Assembly (NCBI RefSeq): GCF_031599675.1
Contig: NZ_CP134223.1
Span: forward strand, 6,058,501 to 6,122,500
Length of the DNA stretch: 64,000 nucleotides
Direction: 5' to 3'
Origin: Paenibacillus pedocola
GTDB taxonomy: Bacteria; Bacillota; Bacilli; Paenibacillales; Paenibacillaceae
Positions within the stretch are counted from its first letter, which is position 1. Every line of letters begins with the position of its first letter. Below, piece by piece: positions 33,648 through 42,302 of this stretch. The translations under genes were made by a program, and so were the position numbers. The notes under the pieces were generated by a model. That model saw nothing but the letters and a program-made list of their open reading frames with translations. It searched no databases and was not told the DNA's origin.

Positions 33648-35543
33648 TTATCTGGATGAGCCGCGTCCGCCGCGTGAGCCGCCTGCATTCTTGCCGCGGC
33701 TGCCGCCACGGGACTGGCTGCCGCTTCCGCCGCTGCGTCCGCCCGAGCCGAAGCCGCCTTTGCCGCCCTTGGAGCCGCCGCGTGAACCGCCGCCGCCCTT
33801 AGAAGCCGGTGCGGACGAGCTCCAGGCACCTGCCTCATTGCTGCGGGCCACGTTGGCTCTATGCTTAGGGCTGGCCTGAGCCCCGCCCGGATTGTAGCCG
33901 CTGCCGGAGCCGGCACCTTTGGAGGCGCCGTAGCTGAAGCCGCCGGCTTCCGCGCCACGGGCTACATTGGTGCTGTAGCCGCTGCTCGGGCCGCCACCTG
34001 AACCGGCGGCCCCTCTGCCGCCGCGCTGGCCGGCGGCTTTCGCGCCGGGTGCAGAGCCTGCAGCCGCGCTGTTACTGCGGGGGTCGAAGCTGCCGTAGCC
34101 GCCGCCCGGTCTTGGCTTCGCCGCGCCTTTGCCGGCGGATTCCCCGCCTCTAGGCGCAGCTGCAGCATAGCCGCTGCGCTTGCCCCCGGCCGCTTCCTTG
34201 CGGCCGCGGGTTTCGGCAGGCGCGTCCCAGCTGCCTGCTTCCTTGCCGCGTGCGCGTCCGCCCGGACGTGCACCGGCTTCCGCACGCGGCGCTCCGCCGC
34301 TGCGTCCCTGGCCGCGCCCGCCGCGGCCGGCACGCGCCGGTTCCGGCGCGCCGCTCCGGCGGCCGCCCCGCGGGGAGCCGCCGCCCTGCACTGCGGTGAA
34401 TTCGCCTACGCCGAATTCATCCTTCTCGTAGCGGCGGCGGTCCAGCCGCTGGGAAATCCCATGCTCGATCAGGTCGAGCAGGTTGTATTCACGCGGCGAG
34501 GCGAGGGTGATCGCCAGGCCTTTGCCGCCGGCCCGGCCGGTCCGGCCGATCCGGTGGATATAGCTGTCCGCATCCAGCGGAAGGTCATAGTTGAAGACAT
34601 GGGTAATCCCTTCAACGTCAAGACCCCGGGCGGCAACGTCCGTTGCAACCAGGAGCTGCAGCTTGGCATCGCGGAACCGCTTCATGACCGCTTCACGCTT
34701 GCCCTGGGACAGATCGCCATGCAGCTCATCGCAGTCATAGCCTGCCGCCTGCAGCGCTTCGTTCAGCTTCGAGACCCGGCGTTTGGTCCGGCAGAAAATA
34801 ATCGCGAGGTACGGACGGTCCCGCTCAATCAGTGCCTGCAGCGCTTCTTCCTTATTGCGATCTGAGCATTCAACGACCTGCTGGCGGATATTGTCCAGCG
34901 GGATCGGCGAGCCGCTCTTGATGATAATATCAAGCGGCTCCTTCATATAATTCGCAGCCAGACGTTTGATCGGATCCGGCATCGTCGCAGAGAACAGCAT
35001 CGTCTGACGGCGGTAAGGCACAGCCGTAATAATAGTCTCTACATCCTCCAGGAAACCCATATGAAGCATTTGGTCTGCTTCATCGAGAACGAGCATCTTT
35101 ACTCCGTTCAGATCCAGCGTCTCGCGGCGCATATGGTCAAGTACTCGTCCCGGCGTACCGATAATCAGATGTCTGCCGCCTTCCAGCTTACGCAGCTGCT
35201 TCTCCACATCCTGTCCGCCGTATACAGCCAGAATCTTCACACCCGTATGACGCGCCAGCTTGCGCGCCTCTTCGGTTATTTGCAGTGCCAGCTCGCGCGT
35301 CGGCGCGAGAATCAGCGCCTGCGGATAAGCCGCCTCTACGCGGATCTTGTCCATAATCGGCAGCAGGAAGGCCAGTGTCTTCCCCGTACCCGTCTTTGCT
35401 CTGGCAATGACGTCCAGACCCTGCACCAGCGGCGGAATGGATTCTTCCTGGACCGGCGTCGGCTTGACGATGCCTTGTCCTTTTAGCAGATCAGTCAATA
35501 CCTCAGAAACTCCTAATCCCTTAAAACCTGACAATTGCTCCAC
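33648..35543 (-). CDS. DEAD-box RNA helicase with long RGG/Gly-Ser-rich tail
   Basis: The core (res. 1-385) has the Q motif, Walker A AKTGTGKT, PTRELALQ, VLDEADQML, SAT, CRTKRRV, ATDVAARGLDV and HRIGRTGRAGG, all intact. It unwinds structured RNA with ATP. Residues about 387-631 are a low-complexity tail rich in Gly, Arg, Ser and Ala with many RGG-like steps and two NVAR(G/S)xEAG repeats. The tail is about 245 residues, longer than in Bacillus CshA. Basic RGG tails in other proteins bind RNA and drive condensate formation. The gene has a structured leader with a possible short ORF and a terminator hairpin. Confidence 0.93.
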   Translation of the reverse strand: MEQLSGFKGLGVSEVLTDLLKGQGIVKPTPVQEESIPPLVQGLDVIARAKTGTGKTLAFLLPIMDKIRVEAAYPQALILAPTRELALQITEEARKLARHTGVKILAVYGGQDVEKQLRKLEGGRHLIIGTPGRVLDHMRRETLDLNGVKMLVLDEADQMLHMGFLEDVETIITAVPYRRQTMLFSATMPDPIKRLAANYMKEPLDIIIKSGSPIPLDNIRQQVVECSDRNKEEALQALIERDRPYLAIIFCRTKRRVSKLNEALQAAGYDCDELHGDLSQGKREAVMKRFRDAKLQLLVATDVAARGLDVEGITHVFNYDLPLDADSYIHRIGRTGRAGGKGLAITLASPREYNLLDLIEHGISQRLDRRRYEKDEFGVGEFTAVQGGGSPRGGRRSGAPEPARAGRGGRGQGRSGGAPRAEAGARPGGRARGKEAGSWDAPAETRGRKEAAGGKRSGYAAAAPRGGESAGKGAAKPRPGGGYGSFDPRSNSAAAGSAPGAKAAGQRGGRGAAGSGGGPSSGYSTNVARGAEAGGFSYGASKGAGSGSGYNPGGAQASPKHRANVARSNEAGAWSSSAPASKGGGGSRGGSKGGKGGFGSGGRSGGSGSQSRGGSRGKNAGGSRGGRGSSR

Positions 35544-35632
35544 CTCACTAAATTCTTGGATTTATTCTGCTTACATAACTTATAGGCATCCATGTTCGGA
35601 GTAATGTACGTTCATATTCCCTCGTTAAGGGG

Positions 35633-35672
35633 CAAACAAAAGCGGAAGAACCCGTCTACCCAGGTCCTTCCG
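35633..35672 (-). terminator. Terminator hairpin in the helicase leader (possible attenuator)
   Basis: On the minus strand CGGAAGGACC pairs with GGTTCTTCCG (one wobble pair) around a 10-nt loop, followed by CTTTTGTTTG. It lies between a 14-codon ORF and the helicase start, so it would end transcription before the gene unless disrupted. Confidence 0.6.
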
Positions 35673-35707
35673 TCCCATTTGCCGCCTCTTGCCCTGCAGG
35701 TGTGCGG

Positions 35708-35752
35708 TCAAAGTTCGGTTTCTAGGGCAGCAGCGATCCACCGGACATTCAT
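35708..35752 (-). CDS. Possible 14-codon leader peptide (MNVRWIAAALETEL)
   Basis: AAAAGGAG lies 7 bp before the ATG, one of the better ribosome-binding sites in the window. The frame ends with TGA about 35 bp before the leader terminator stem. The arrangement (short ORF, terminator, gene) is that of translation-dependent attenuation. No homologue is known to me, so expression is unproven. Confidence 0.4.
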   Translation of the reverse strand: MNVRWIAAALETEL

Positions 35753-35946
35753 GACGGCACTCCTTTTGCGTTCCATTACACTCTATACAATAGTCTGTCC
35801 GGCTTTTGGCGCACGGAAACAGTAAGCTTAGAAAGTTATCCTTCTTATTGTACTTGATATCAGGGCATTTGTGTGTAACTGCGCAAGAATAATTATTCTG
35901 CGCCTGCTATATAACTTGAACTTAAGGTTTAGAGAGTAAAGATCAG

Positions 35947-36095
35947 TCGCAACTACGGTGGATGTTTGGACTTCCGGCCGCTGTTGTCTGCAGATTTCTT
36001 AATTTATACCGCTTCTAGCGGTAGAAGTCCGCAGACAAAGGCGGACGCTATCGCTCCTCCAGTTCCAAAATCCCCCTCCATCGCTCCTTTTCTTA
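35947..36095. repeat. Structured 105-bp palindromic repeat, copy 1
   Basis: The core at 35965-36069 is bounded by TTTGGA and TCCAAA. It holds nested arms: TTGTCTGC with GCAGACAA, GATTTCT with AGAAGTC, and ACCGC with GCGGT around a TTCTA loop. A second copy lies at 61356-61503 in the same orientation, with about 13 differences in 105 positions and no gaps. One stem pair changes from G-C to C-G between copies. It lies just downstream of the aarF-like gene, outside any convincing ORF. Confidence 0.85.
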
Positions 36096-36126
36096 TCCTC
36101 TGTTATTAAGTTAAATTTATATACAG

Positions 36127-37803
36127 CTAGAATCTGCCCGATTTAAAAATCGACAGCAGCAGCCAGATCACCATCAGCAGCGCTATGACTGAACCGATCT
36201 CCACGGTGGGGAAATCCCACAGCACCGAAGGCTCGCCGCGCAGCGATGAGCCGATAATCAGTCCGGCCATAATGATGCTGAAGGCAAGCAGCACAATGCT
36301 GAACGACAGGCGGTTGCCGACCCGGCTGAACTTATGCTCCAGATCCTTCAGCTCAGGAACTACCACTTCCACCTTCAGCTTGCCGCTGCTGATCAGCGCT
36401 GACAGCTGGCGGGCCTGTGAAGGCAGCTCCACCAGGCTTTCAGCCAGATCCGCGACACCGCCGAGCAGCTTGCGCTGCACCCGGCTGCTGCTGAAGCGCT
36501 GCTTCACCAGCTGCCTGCCAAAGGGCTCAGCCATCTGCACAATACTGAAGGATGGGTCCAGATTCGCCACAATCCCCTCCAGCGTCAGCATCGTTTTGCC
36601 CAGCATCGCCAGGTCCGGCGGAATGACCAGCCTGTGCTTACGGGCAATGCCGAACAAATCGTTCAGCGCCTTGCCGATACTCACCTGATTGAACGGGATG
36701 TCATAATAGGACTCCCGCATCCGGTCCATATCATCCCGCAGCGCGGCACGGTCGGCATTCTCGGGAATAACCCCCAGACGCAGAATCGCCCGCACCATCG
36801 AATCGGTATTCCTGCGCATCAGCGCAATGACCAGTGCAGACAGGCTGTCCTTCATCTCTTCACTGAGCCGCCCGACCATCCCGAAATCAATCAGTGCCAG
36901 CTTGCCGTTCTCCAGCAGCATCACATTGCCGGGATGGGGATCGGCATGAAAAAAGCCGTGAATAAAGATCTGGTCCAGCATCATCTCTACCAGCTGCTGC
37001 GCAATGGTCTTCAGCTTCATCCCCCGCTCCAGCAGCTCCTCCCGGCGGTTCAGTGTAATCCCGCTGACGAATTCCATTGTCAGCACCCTGGCCGAGCTGT
37101 AGTCCCAATAGATCGCGGGAATCACAACCTTGGCCTTAGCTTGCTCCGGCTGCTGGCCGGCAATGCGCTCGGCATTACGGCCCTCCTGGGCGTAATCCAG
37201 CTCGGCCAGCAGTGAGCGTGAGAATTCCTCCACCATCCGGGTCAGTCCATATTGCTTCGCCCAGTCCAGCCGTCTTTCGGCCAAGGCGCTTAAATCCTGA
37301 AGAATTTCCAGATCCCGGTTCATCGTGCGCGTCACACCCGGACGCTGTATCTTAACCGCTACGCTCTGGCCGCCGTGCAGCACGGCCCGGTGCACCTGGC
37401 CAATCGAAGCCGCAGCGATAGGGGTATCCTCAAACCTTTCAAAGATATCATGAAGCGGCTGATCCAGCTCCTGCTCCACAATACTCCGCGCGGTCTCCGC
37501 CGAAAACGGCGGCACATTATCCTGCAGCTTGACCAGCTCCGCTATAATGGGCTCGGGCAGCAAATCGGAACGGGTGCTGGCGAGCTGGCCTAATTTCACA
37601 AAGGTCGGTCCTAAATCCTCCAGTACGCGCCGTATGCGCTCCCCGACTGTCAGACTTGTATGAACCTCCTGCGTCATAATCCGGCGCGGCAATGACAGCA
37701 GATGGTAGAGCCCCAGCTCCTCCACCATATAGCCGAAGCCATGACGCATTAGCGCCATGGCAATGGTCCGGTACCGCCCGGCATGTCTGATTCGAACTGC
37801 CAT
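36127..37803 (-). CDS. AarF/ABC1/UbiB-family kinase-like protein
   Basis: The 558 residues carry the UbiB-family features: LGPTFVKLGQLASTRSDLLP (KxGQ motif), AAASIGQVHRAVL, VAVKIQRPG with the ATP-site Lys, and FFHADPHPGNVMLLENGKLALIDFGMVG with catalytic and metal-binding Asp. Two C-terminal hydrophobic segments (about res. 500-520 and 530-552) anchor it in the membrane. The family supports quinone or lipid metabolism, but its substrate is debated. Its ATG directly follows the stop codon of the phasin-like gene, so the two are co-translated. Confidence 0.92.
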   Translation of the reverse strand: MAVRIRHAGRYRTIAMALMRHGFGYMVEELGLYHLLSLPRRIMTQEVHTSLTVGERIRRVLEDLGPTFVKLGQLASTRSDLLPEPIIAELVKLQDNVPPFSAETARSIVEQELDQPLHDIFERFEDTPIAAASIGQVHRAVLHGGQSVAVKIQRPGVTRTMNRDLEILQDLSALAERRLDWAKQYGLTRMVEEFSRSLLAELDYAQEGRNAERIAGQQPEQAKAKVVIPAIYWDYSSARVLTMEFVSGITLNRREELLERGMKLKTIAQQLVEMMLDQIFIHGFFHADPHPGNVMLLENGKLALIDFGMVGRLSEEMKDSLSALVIALMRRNTDSMVRAILRLGVIPENADRAALRDDMDRMRESYYDIPFNQVSIGKALNDLFGIARKHRLVIPPDLAMLGKTMLTLEGIVANLDPSFSIVQMAEPFGRQLVKQRFSSSRVQRKLLGGVADLAESLVELPSQARQLSALISSGKLKVEVVVPELKDLEHKFSRVGNRLSFSIVLLAFSIIMAGLIIGSSLRGEPSVLWDFPTVEIGSVIALLMVIWLLLSIFKSGRF

Positions 37804-38151
37804 TTAATCCGTACGCGTATCCGTCATAGTATCCTCCTGGGGAGAGGTGCCCTCCAGCTCGGCTACACGCCGCTCAAGTGCGGCAATCCGTGTTTCGAGT
37901 TCGGCAACATCGCTCTGTGCAGGAACCTTCAGCTCCTTGAGCACACGCTGAACCTGCTCCTGTACGGCGCTCTTGAACGCACCGCGTTCTTCTTCGCCGC
38001 GTTCCACCAGCCGGTCCACAAGCGCTTTGGACTCTGAGGGAGCGAGCTCCCCGCGTTTAACCAGCTCATCTACTGCCTTCTCGACCTTCTCTTTGCTGAC
38101 AATGGTGAGGCCTACTCCTAAAGAGATTGCTTTTTTGAACAGATCACTCAT
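37804..38151 (-). CDS. Phasin-like / PhaF-type coiled-coil protein
   Basis: The 115 residues start with a short hydrophobic stretch (LFKKAISLGVGLTIVSKEKVEKAVDELVKRGEL) and end in a heptad coiled coil (VAELETRIAALERRVAELEG). This is the polyhydroxyalkanoate-regulator/phasin-like small protein found before UbiB-type kinase genes in several bacteria. GGGAGG precedes the ATG, and a good promoter lies upstream. Its role is probably tied to the kinase; polyhydroxyalkanoate genes are not seen here. Confidence 0.75.
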   Translation of the reverse strand: MSDLFKKAISLGVGLTIVSKEKVEKAVDELVKRGELAPSESKALVDRLVERGEEERGAFKSAVQEQVQRVLKELKVPAQSDVAELETRIAALERRVAELEGTSPQEDTMTDTRTD

Positions 38152-38186
38152 GGCACTTTCCTCCCAAAGATTCCAGTTATGGATAA

Positions 38187-38215
38187 AGTATACCCCTTGT
38201 CGGCCTATTTCACAA
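38187..38215 (-). promoter_or_regulatory. SigA-type promoter of the phasin-aarF operon
   Basis: On the minus strand TTGTGA (38210-38215) and TATACT (38187-38192) are separated by exactly 17 bp. The start codon is 36 bp downstream. Confidence 0.65.
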
Positions 38216-38255
38216 AATTAAGGCTGCAAGGGGCAGGTTTAATGACAAGATGAAG

Positions 38256-38888
38256 TTATCTGGGAATGCGGGCTGCCCAAGTTGCCGCCCGCAGAATCAA
38301 TTCACGGACTGCAGGATGGCGGAAAGAGGGCTCATGATGACCGGGCATAAGAAACACTACTCGTCCCTGCCCGTAACTGTGGCACCACGCTGCCGGGTAC
38401 GTTTCGCCGTCCGCTTCGTATTCAAGCAGGATAGTTTTTTCTGTAAACGGATCAAACTCAAAGCGGTACGGCTCCTCATCCAGCTGAAAGTCCTCAATGC
38501 CCTCGGTAATATCATGCTCCTGCACTTTAAAGTTCAGGGAAGTATACGGCGGATGGCCGGTAAATCTGCCGCCGATCAGCTGGGCCAGCTCATAGCGTTT
38601 GGCCAGTGATATACCGGTATGCAGTACAATGAGTCCTCCCCCTCCGCTCACATAACTAAGCAGACCTGCGGTCTGCTGGGGAGAAACCGTCTCGTTCCAC
38701 AACTCATTATAGGAAATGCAGAGATCATAGCCGGCTAAATGCTCTCCGAGCAGCAGCTTTTTATTCTCTGAGCATTGTACGGTCAGCAGGTCATTCAGAA
38801 TTTCGCTGATTTGTTTGTCCACGCCCTGCAGCGGGTGGAAACGGGGATGGGTATAATCGCCCAGCAGCAGGCATTTTCTCTTGTCCAT
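38256..38888 (-). CDS. ThuA domain protein
   Basis: The 210 residues have the ThuA fold, a glutamine-amidotransferase-like domain: a flavodoxin-like start, GYDLCISYNELW, then YVSGGGGLIVLHTG and the terminal GQGRVVFLMPGHHEPSFRHPAVRELILRAATWA. ThuA proteins are linked to use of trehalose-like disaccharides or keto-sugars. No sugar genes are adjacent, so the substrate is unknown. Confidence 0.85.
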   Translation of the reverse strand: MDKRKCLLLGDYTHPRFHPLQGVDKQISEILNDLLTVQCSENKKLLLGEHLAGYDLCISYNELWNETVSPQQTAGLLSYVSGGGGLIVLHTGISLAKRYELAQLIGGRFTGHPPYTSLNFKVQEHDITEGIEDFQLDEEPYRFEFDPFTEKTILLEYEADGETYPAAWCHSYGQGRVVFLMPGHHEPSFRHPAVRELILRAATWAARIPR

Positions 38889-38987
38889 AGGTATCCTCCT
38901 TCAAGCTTCTTCGGTTTAAAAACGTCGCACATGTTGCTACTATTCTAAGTAAAACTGCTCCGGATGTCCATGCTCAGGCATAATAAG

Positions 38988-39030
38988 AAGAAACGGCTTC
39001 GCCGTCCTCTCAGGGACGGTGATCGTTTCT
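38988..39030. repeat. Short dispersed hairpin repeat, copy 2
   Basis: AGAAACG pairs with CGTTTCT, with an inner CCGTCC/GGGACGG stem. It aligns with the element at 31362-31407 over about 45 bp (most positions shared). It lies between the ThuA and hemD genes. The rest of the 38889-39126 gap holds the hemD terminator and no gene. Confidence 0.65.
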
Positions 39031-39082
39031 GCGAAAAATAGAAGGATGATTTATAGCGTAAAACATATAAATCCTTATATTT

Positions 39083-39106
39083 AAACAAAACCCGCCCAGG
39101 GGCGGG
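39083..39106 (-). terminator. Terminator after hemD
   Basis: CCCGCC pairs with GGCGGG around a 4-nt loop; TTTTGTTT follows on the minus strand. Confidence 0.75.
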
Positions 39107-39126
39107 AATGAATTTCTTCGCCTGAC

Positions 39127-39939
39127 TCAGCGCCTTGCGGCTAAATACCGCCCCAATTCAACGAACATACTCCCCATCCGTTCATGTTCGGGCATCACGA
39201 TCCTTTGCACGCCTTCCTCTAATAGGGCTTGGGAAGTAATCTTCCCCACAGAAACGGCCAATACTCCATGTTCGAAGGCCTGTACCATTTCCTCCAGCTT
39301 GCCTTGCTCCCGTGCGTGCCCGGACAGGAACCGGAATTGCGGCGCACTGGTAAAAGCTACGGCATCTACTTTGCCCGCCAGGATATCGGCCAGCAGCAGA
39401 TCCAGCGCTCCCGGCTCCGGCGGGGTATGGCGGTAAGGCTGCACCTCACGGACCCTTGCTCCGGACGCTTCCAGCCAGGCTGTGAGCCTGGGGGCGGATT
39501 CGCCATGCAGCTGCAGCACGATCTCTTTGCCCTGCAAATCGAATTCCTGCAGCCCGCGGATCAGTCCGCTGGTGCTTCCGTCGTCGTCACGGACAGCCGG
39601 GACAAGTCCGCGTTTCTTCAAGGCATTGACCGTTTTGTAGCCCCGCGCAGCAATAGGCGAACCGGCGAGAATCTCCAGAAAACGGCTGGCGATACCCATG
39701 TTCTCAGCCATGCCGAATATCGCATCCAGCCCCATTCCTGTTGTCAGAATGACCCAGTCCGGCGGCTGTGAGGTCCAGGCGGTCAGCCCTTGACGCAGCG
39801 CCTCATCATCCAGAAATACCGTGCCCTGGGCCGGACGATACACTGCGGTACCGCCCATATTCTCCACAAGCCTGGCCATTTCCTCTGATTTGCGCGGACC
39901 TGCCAGAGCGACAGTAATCCCCTTTAATTGCTCTGCCAT
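39127..39939 (-). CDS. hemD: Uroporphyrinogen-III synthase
   Basis: HemD closes and rearranges hydroxymethylbilane to uroporphyrinogen III, the branch point to heme, siroheme and cobalamin. The 270 residues follow the family layout: a start like ITVALAGPRKSEEMARLVENMGG, PPDWVILTTGMGLDAIFG in the first half, and VDAVAFTSAPQFRFLSGHA plus AVSVGKITSQAL in the second. It is not with hemACB genes, so it may be a second copy serving siroheme or another pathway; that is inference. Confidence 0.85.
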   Translation of the reverse strand: MAEQLKGITVALAGPRKSEEMARLVENMGGTAVYRPAQGTVFLDDEALRQGLTAWTSQPPDWVILTTGMGLDAIFGMAENMGIASRFLEILAGSPIAARGYKTVNALKKRGLVPAVRDDDGSTSGLIRGLQEFDLQGKEIVLQLHGESAPRLTAWLEASGARVREVQPYRHTPPEPGALDLLLADILAGKVDAVAFTSAPQFRFLSGHAREQGKLEEMVQAFEHGVLAVSVGKITSQALLEEGVQRIVMPEHERMGSMFVELGRYLAARR

Positions 39940-40030
39940 GAACTCTTCTCCCCTCGTAACCCTGCATTATTGTTTATCAGTATACTTGCAAAGGGCGGGA
40001 AAAGAAAAGTGCCTGCCGGGTAATTCCTGA

Positions 40031-42067
40031 TCAGGAAGCGCTGCCGGTATCCCCAGACTTGGCCTGAACTGCAGTGGACCCTGCCTGTTCAGGATAAAGC
40101 TTGAATCGGCCCACCAGCTTCTGCAGCTCTTCCGCCAGATGGCTCAGGTTCATCGTCGAAGATGAAATTTCCTCCACGGCAGCGAGCTGTTCCTGAGCAG
40201 CGGCAGAGATCGTCTCTGTATTGCCGGCAGCCTCCCTGGAAATGCCGCCAATCTCGCCGATTGCCCGCTCCATGCTTACGGCTTCGGCTGTCAGGGAGCG
40301 CACGGCCCCGTCCATCGCTTCGATTTTTTCCGCTGCCCCTTTAACTGCCCTGCGGATCCGCGAGAACGAACGGCCGGTGGTATCCACGGCCAGGATGCCG
40401 TCCGACACCTTGCTCTTCGCGCTTTCCATCGTCACTGTTGCCTGCTTCATCTCTTCGTTAATGGAGAAGATCTGCTCAGAGATCTGCCGGGCCGATTTCT
40501 CCGATTCTTCCGCCAGCTTGCGTACTTCAGAAGCGACCACTGCGAAACCGCGCCCCTGCTCACCCGCACGGGCGGCTTCGATGGAGGCATTCAGTGCCAG
40601 CAGATTGGTCTGACGCGAGATTCCCGTGATTACGCCGACAATGCCGTGAATTTGCTCGGTGCGCTCATTCAGTTTGTCGATTACCCCGCTCAGTTCCTCC
40701 ACGGTCTCTTGAATGCCATTGATTTTATCCACCACACTGATTACCGAATCGTTGCCCTCGGAAGCAGACTGCGACGTCTTGTCCATCATTGCCGAGACCT
40801 GCTCCATGAAGCCGGAAATATTCTGAACCTCACTAGCTGTGGCTGCTGTGCTCTCCATTCCTTTTTCCACACTGTCCGCCTGGCGTTCTGTGCCCGCCGC
40901 TACTTCCTGAATCGCCAGAGTGACATGCTCGATGGCTCTGGTTGTCTGCTCAGCACCGGCTGCAAGTTCCTCAGCAGAAGAGGACACATCGTCGGTCATC
41001 TCCTGCACACCGATAATCATTTCACGGAGGCTGGCGACCATGGACCGGAAATTGTCGGCGAGCATGCCGAGCTCATCCCGGCGGAATATGCCAATATCCT
41101 CTGAAAGATCCCCCTTCGCAATGACCGCGGTAGCTTTGCGGAGCCTGTTAAGCGGCCGCAGAATGGACTCCACATTGAGGTAGATTAGTACCAGTGCCAG
41201 CAAGACCGAGATCCCGATTACAAGAATAGCGGTATTGCGGATGTCGGCTGTCGCGCTGGATACCTCACTTTTACTGATGGTGCCCCCGATTCTCCAGCCG
41301 GTTAGATCATTCAGCTTATACGTCATTTTCTTAGATAAATCCTTATAGACATAATTAAAGGAGCCGGATTCGGATTCGAACATCTTCTTCACAAATTCCT
41401 CTGTGGATTCCTTCCCCAGCGTCTCTGTAGGATGTACAAGGTACTTTTTGCTGCTGTCGACAATGAAGATATACCCCTGCTCGCCTACTTTAATATTGGT
41501 CAGATCAGCCAGTGCCGACAGATCAAGGTCGAGCGCCACCACGCCATTTCCCCCTTCAAGCACAGCCGAGATAGCGATCGCCGTCACCTTATTTACTGTC
41601 TCAAAGGCCGGCGAGATTACGATACCCTGGCCGTGCTTAAGGGCACTGACATAGGAATTCTGCTTGCGCGGGTCATACCCGTCCGGCAGCTTGGCCTCAG
41701 AAGCATGTATCGTACCGGCCCGGCTCGTTCCAACATAAATATCAAGTACATCCGGGTGCAGCGCAGCGTATTCCTTCAACCGGGCAGTAATATCAGCCGG
41801 GGCTCCTCCCGCTTCTGCATTGACTGCATCAGCAGTAAGCTGTGCAGCGAAATAATTGATATCGTTTATTTTAGACTGGATGTTGGCATTGATAATCTCA
41901 TTGGCCGCCGCTACGCTCTCCGCAGCATTATTCATCAGCTGTCCTTCTACCCTGCTGCTTGCGGATTGATAGGTCTGCCAGCCGATGATAATGCTGGGAA
42001 CCAGCAGGACAAGCAGGTATGTAAGAATAAGCTTCATACGGATGTTTATGTGGAATTTTTTATTCAT
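40031..42067 (-). CDS. Methyl-accepting chemotaxis protein with dCache sensor
   Basis: The 678 residues comprise a first membrane helix (about res. 12-32), an extracellular dCache-type double-PAS region (about 40-275, containing GVVALDLDLSALADLTNIKVGEQGYIFIVDSSKKYLVHP), a second helix (about 278-300), HAMP (300-352) and a signalling domain. The hairpin tip ISRQTNLLALNASIEAARAGEQGRGFAVVASEVRKLAEES is fully conserved. It senses an external small molecule, unknown here, and signals through CheW/CheA, none of which lies in this window. Confidence 0.95.
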   Translation of the reverse strand: MNKKFHINIRMKLILTYLLVLLVPSIIIGWQTYQSASSRVEGQLMNNAAESVAAANEIINANIQSKINDINYFAAQLTADAVNAEAGGAPADITARLKEYAALHPDVLDIYVGTSRAGTIHASEAKLPDGYDPRKQNSYVSALKHGQGIVISPAFETVNKVTAIAISAVLEGGNGVVALDLDLSALADLTNIKVGEQGYIFIVDSSKKYLVHPTETLGKESTEEFVKKMFESESGSFNYVYKDLSKKMTYKLNDLTGWRIGGTISKSEVSSATADIRNTAILVIGISVLLALVLIYLNVESILRPLNRLRKATAVIAKGDLSEDIGIFRRDELGMLADNFRSMVASLREMIIGVQEMTDDVSSSAEELAAGAEQTTRAIEHVTLAIQEVAAGTERQADSVEKGMESTAATASEVQNISGFMEQVSAMMDKTSQSASEGNDSVISVVDKINGIQETVEELSGVIDKLNERTEQIHGIVGVITGISRQTNLLALNASIEAARAGEQGRGFAVVASEVRKLAEESEKSARQISEQIFSINEEMKQATVTMESAKSKVSDGILAVDTTGRSFSRIRRAVKGAAEKIEAMDGAVRSLTAEAVSMERAIGEIGGISREAAGNTETISAAAQEQLAAVEEISSSTMNLSHLAEELQKLVGRFKLYPEQAGSTAVQAKSGDTGSAS

Positions 42068-42218
42068 GGGGATTCACGCTCTCTTTCATCTGGGTCTTAA
42101 GTATGAATAATTTAGTATAGGATATATATAATTATATATCGCACGTGGAATCCCTTTTTTTGAGCATTATTTATTCTTATAATCCTATAACATCTGAGAA
42201 TTTTGATAGAAAAGCAAA

Positions 42219-42248
42219 AAAAGACCGTTCAAATGAAAACGGTCTTTT
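42219..42248. terminator. Terminator after the PerR-like gene
   Basis: AAAAGACCGTT pairs with AACGGTCTTTT around an 8-nt loop. It follows the PerR-like gene on the minus strand, just before the chemoreceptor gene. Confidence 0.8.
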
Positions 42249-42302
42249 GTTATATATTATACTTCCTGCGCCGAAATGAATGCTGCAGGTCCTGTTCCGC
42301 TC

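Noticed and set aside
35592..35825. 77-codon plus-strand ORF in the helicase leader
   Set aside because: No ribosome-binding site or family pattern; it overlaps the leader ORF and hairpin on the opposite strand.
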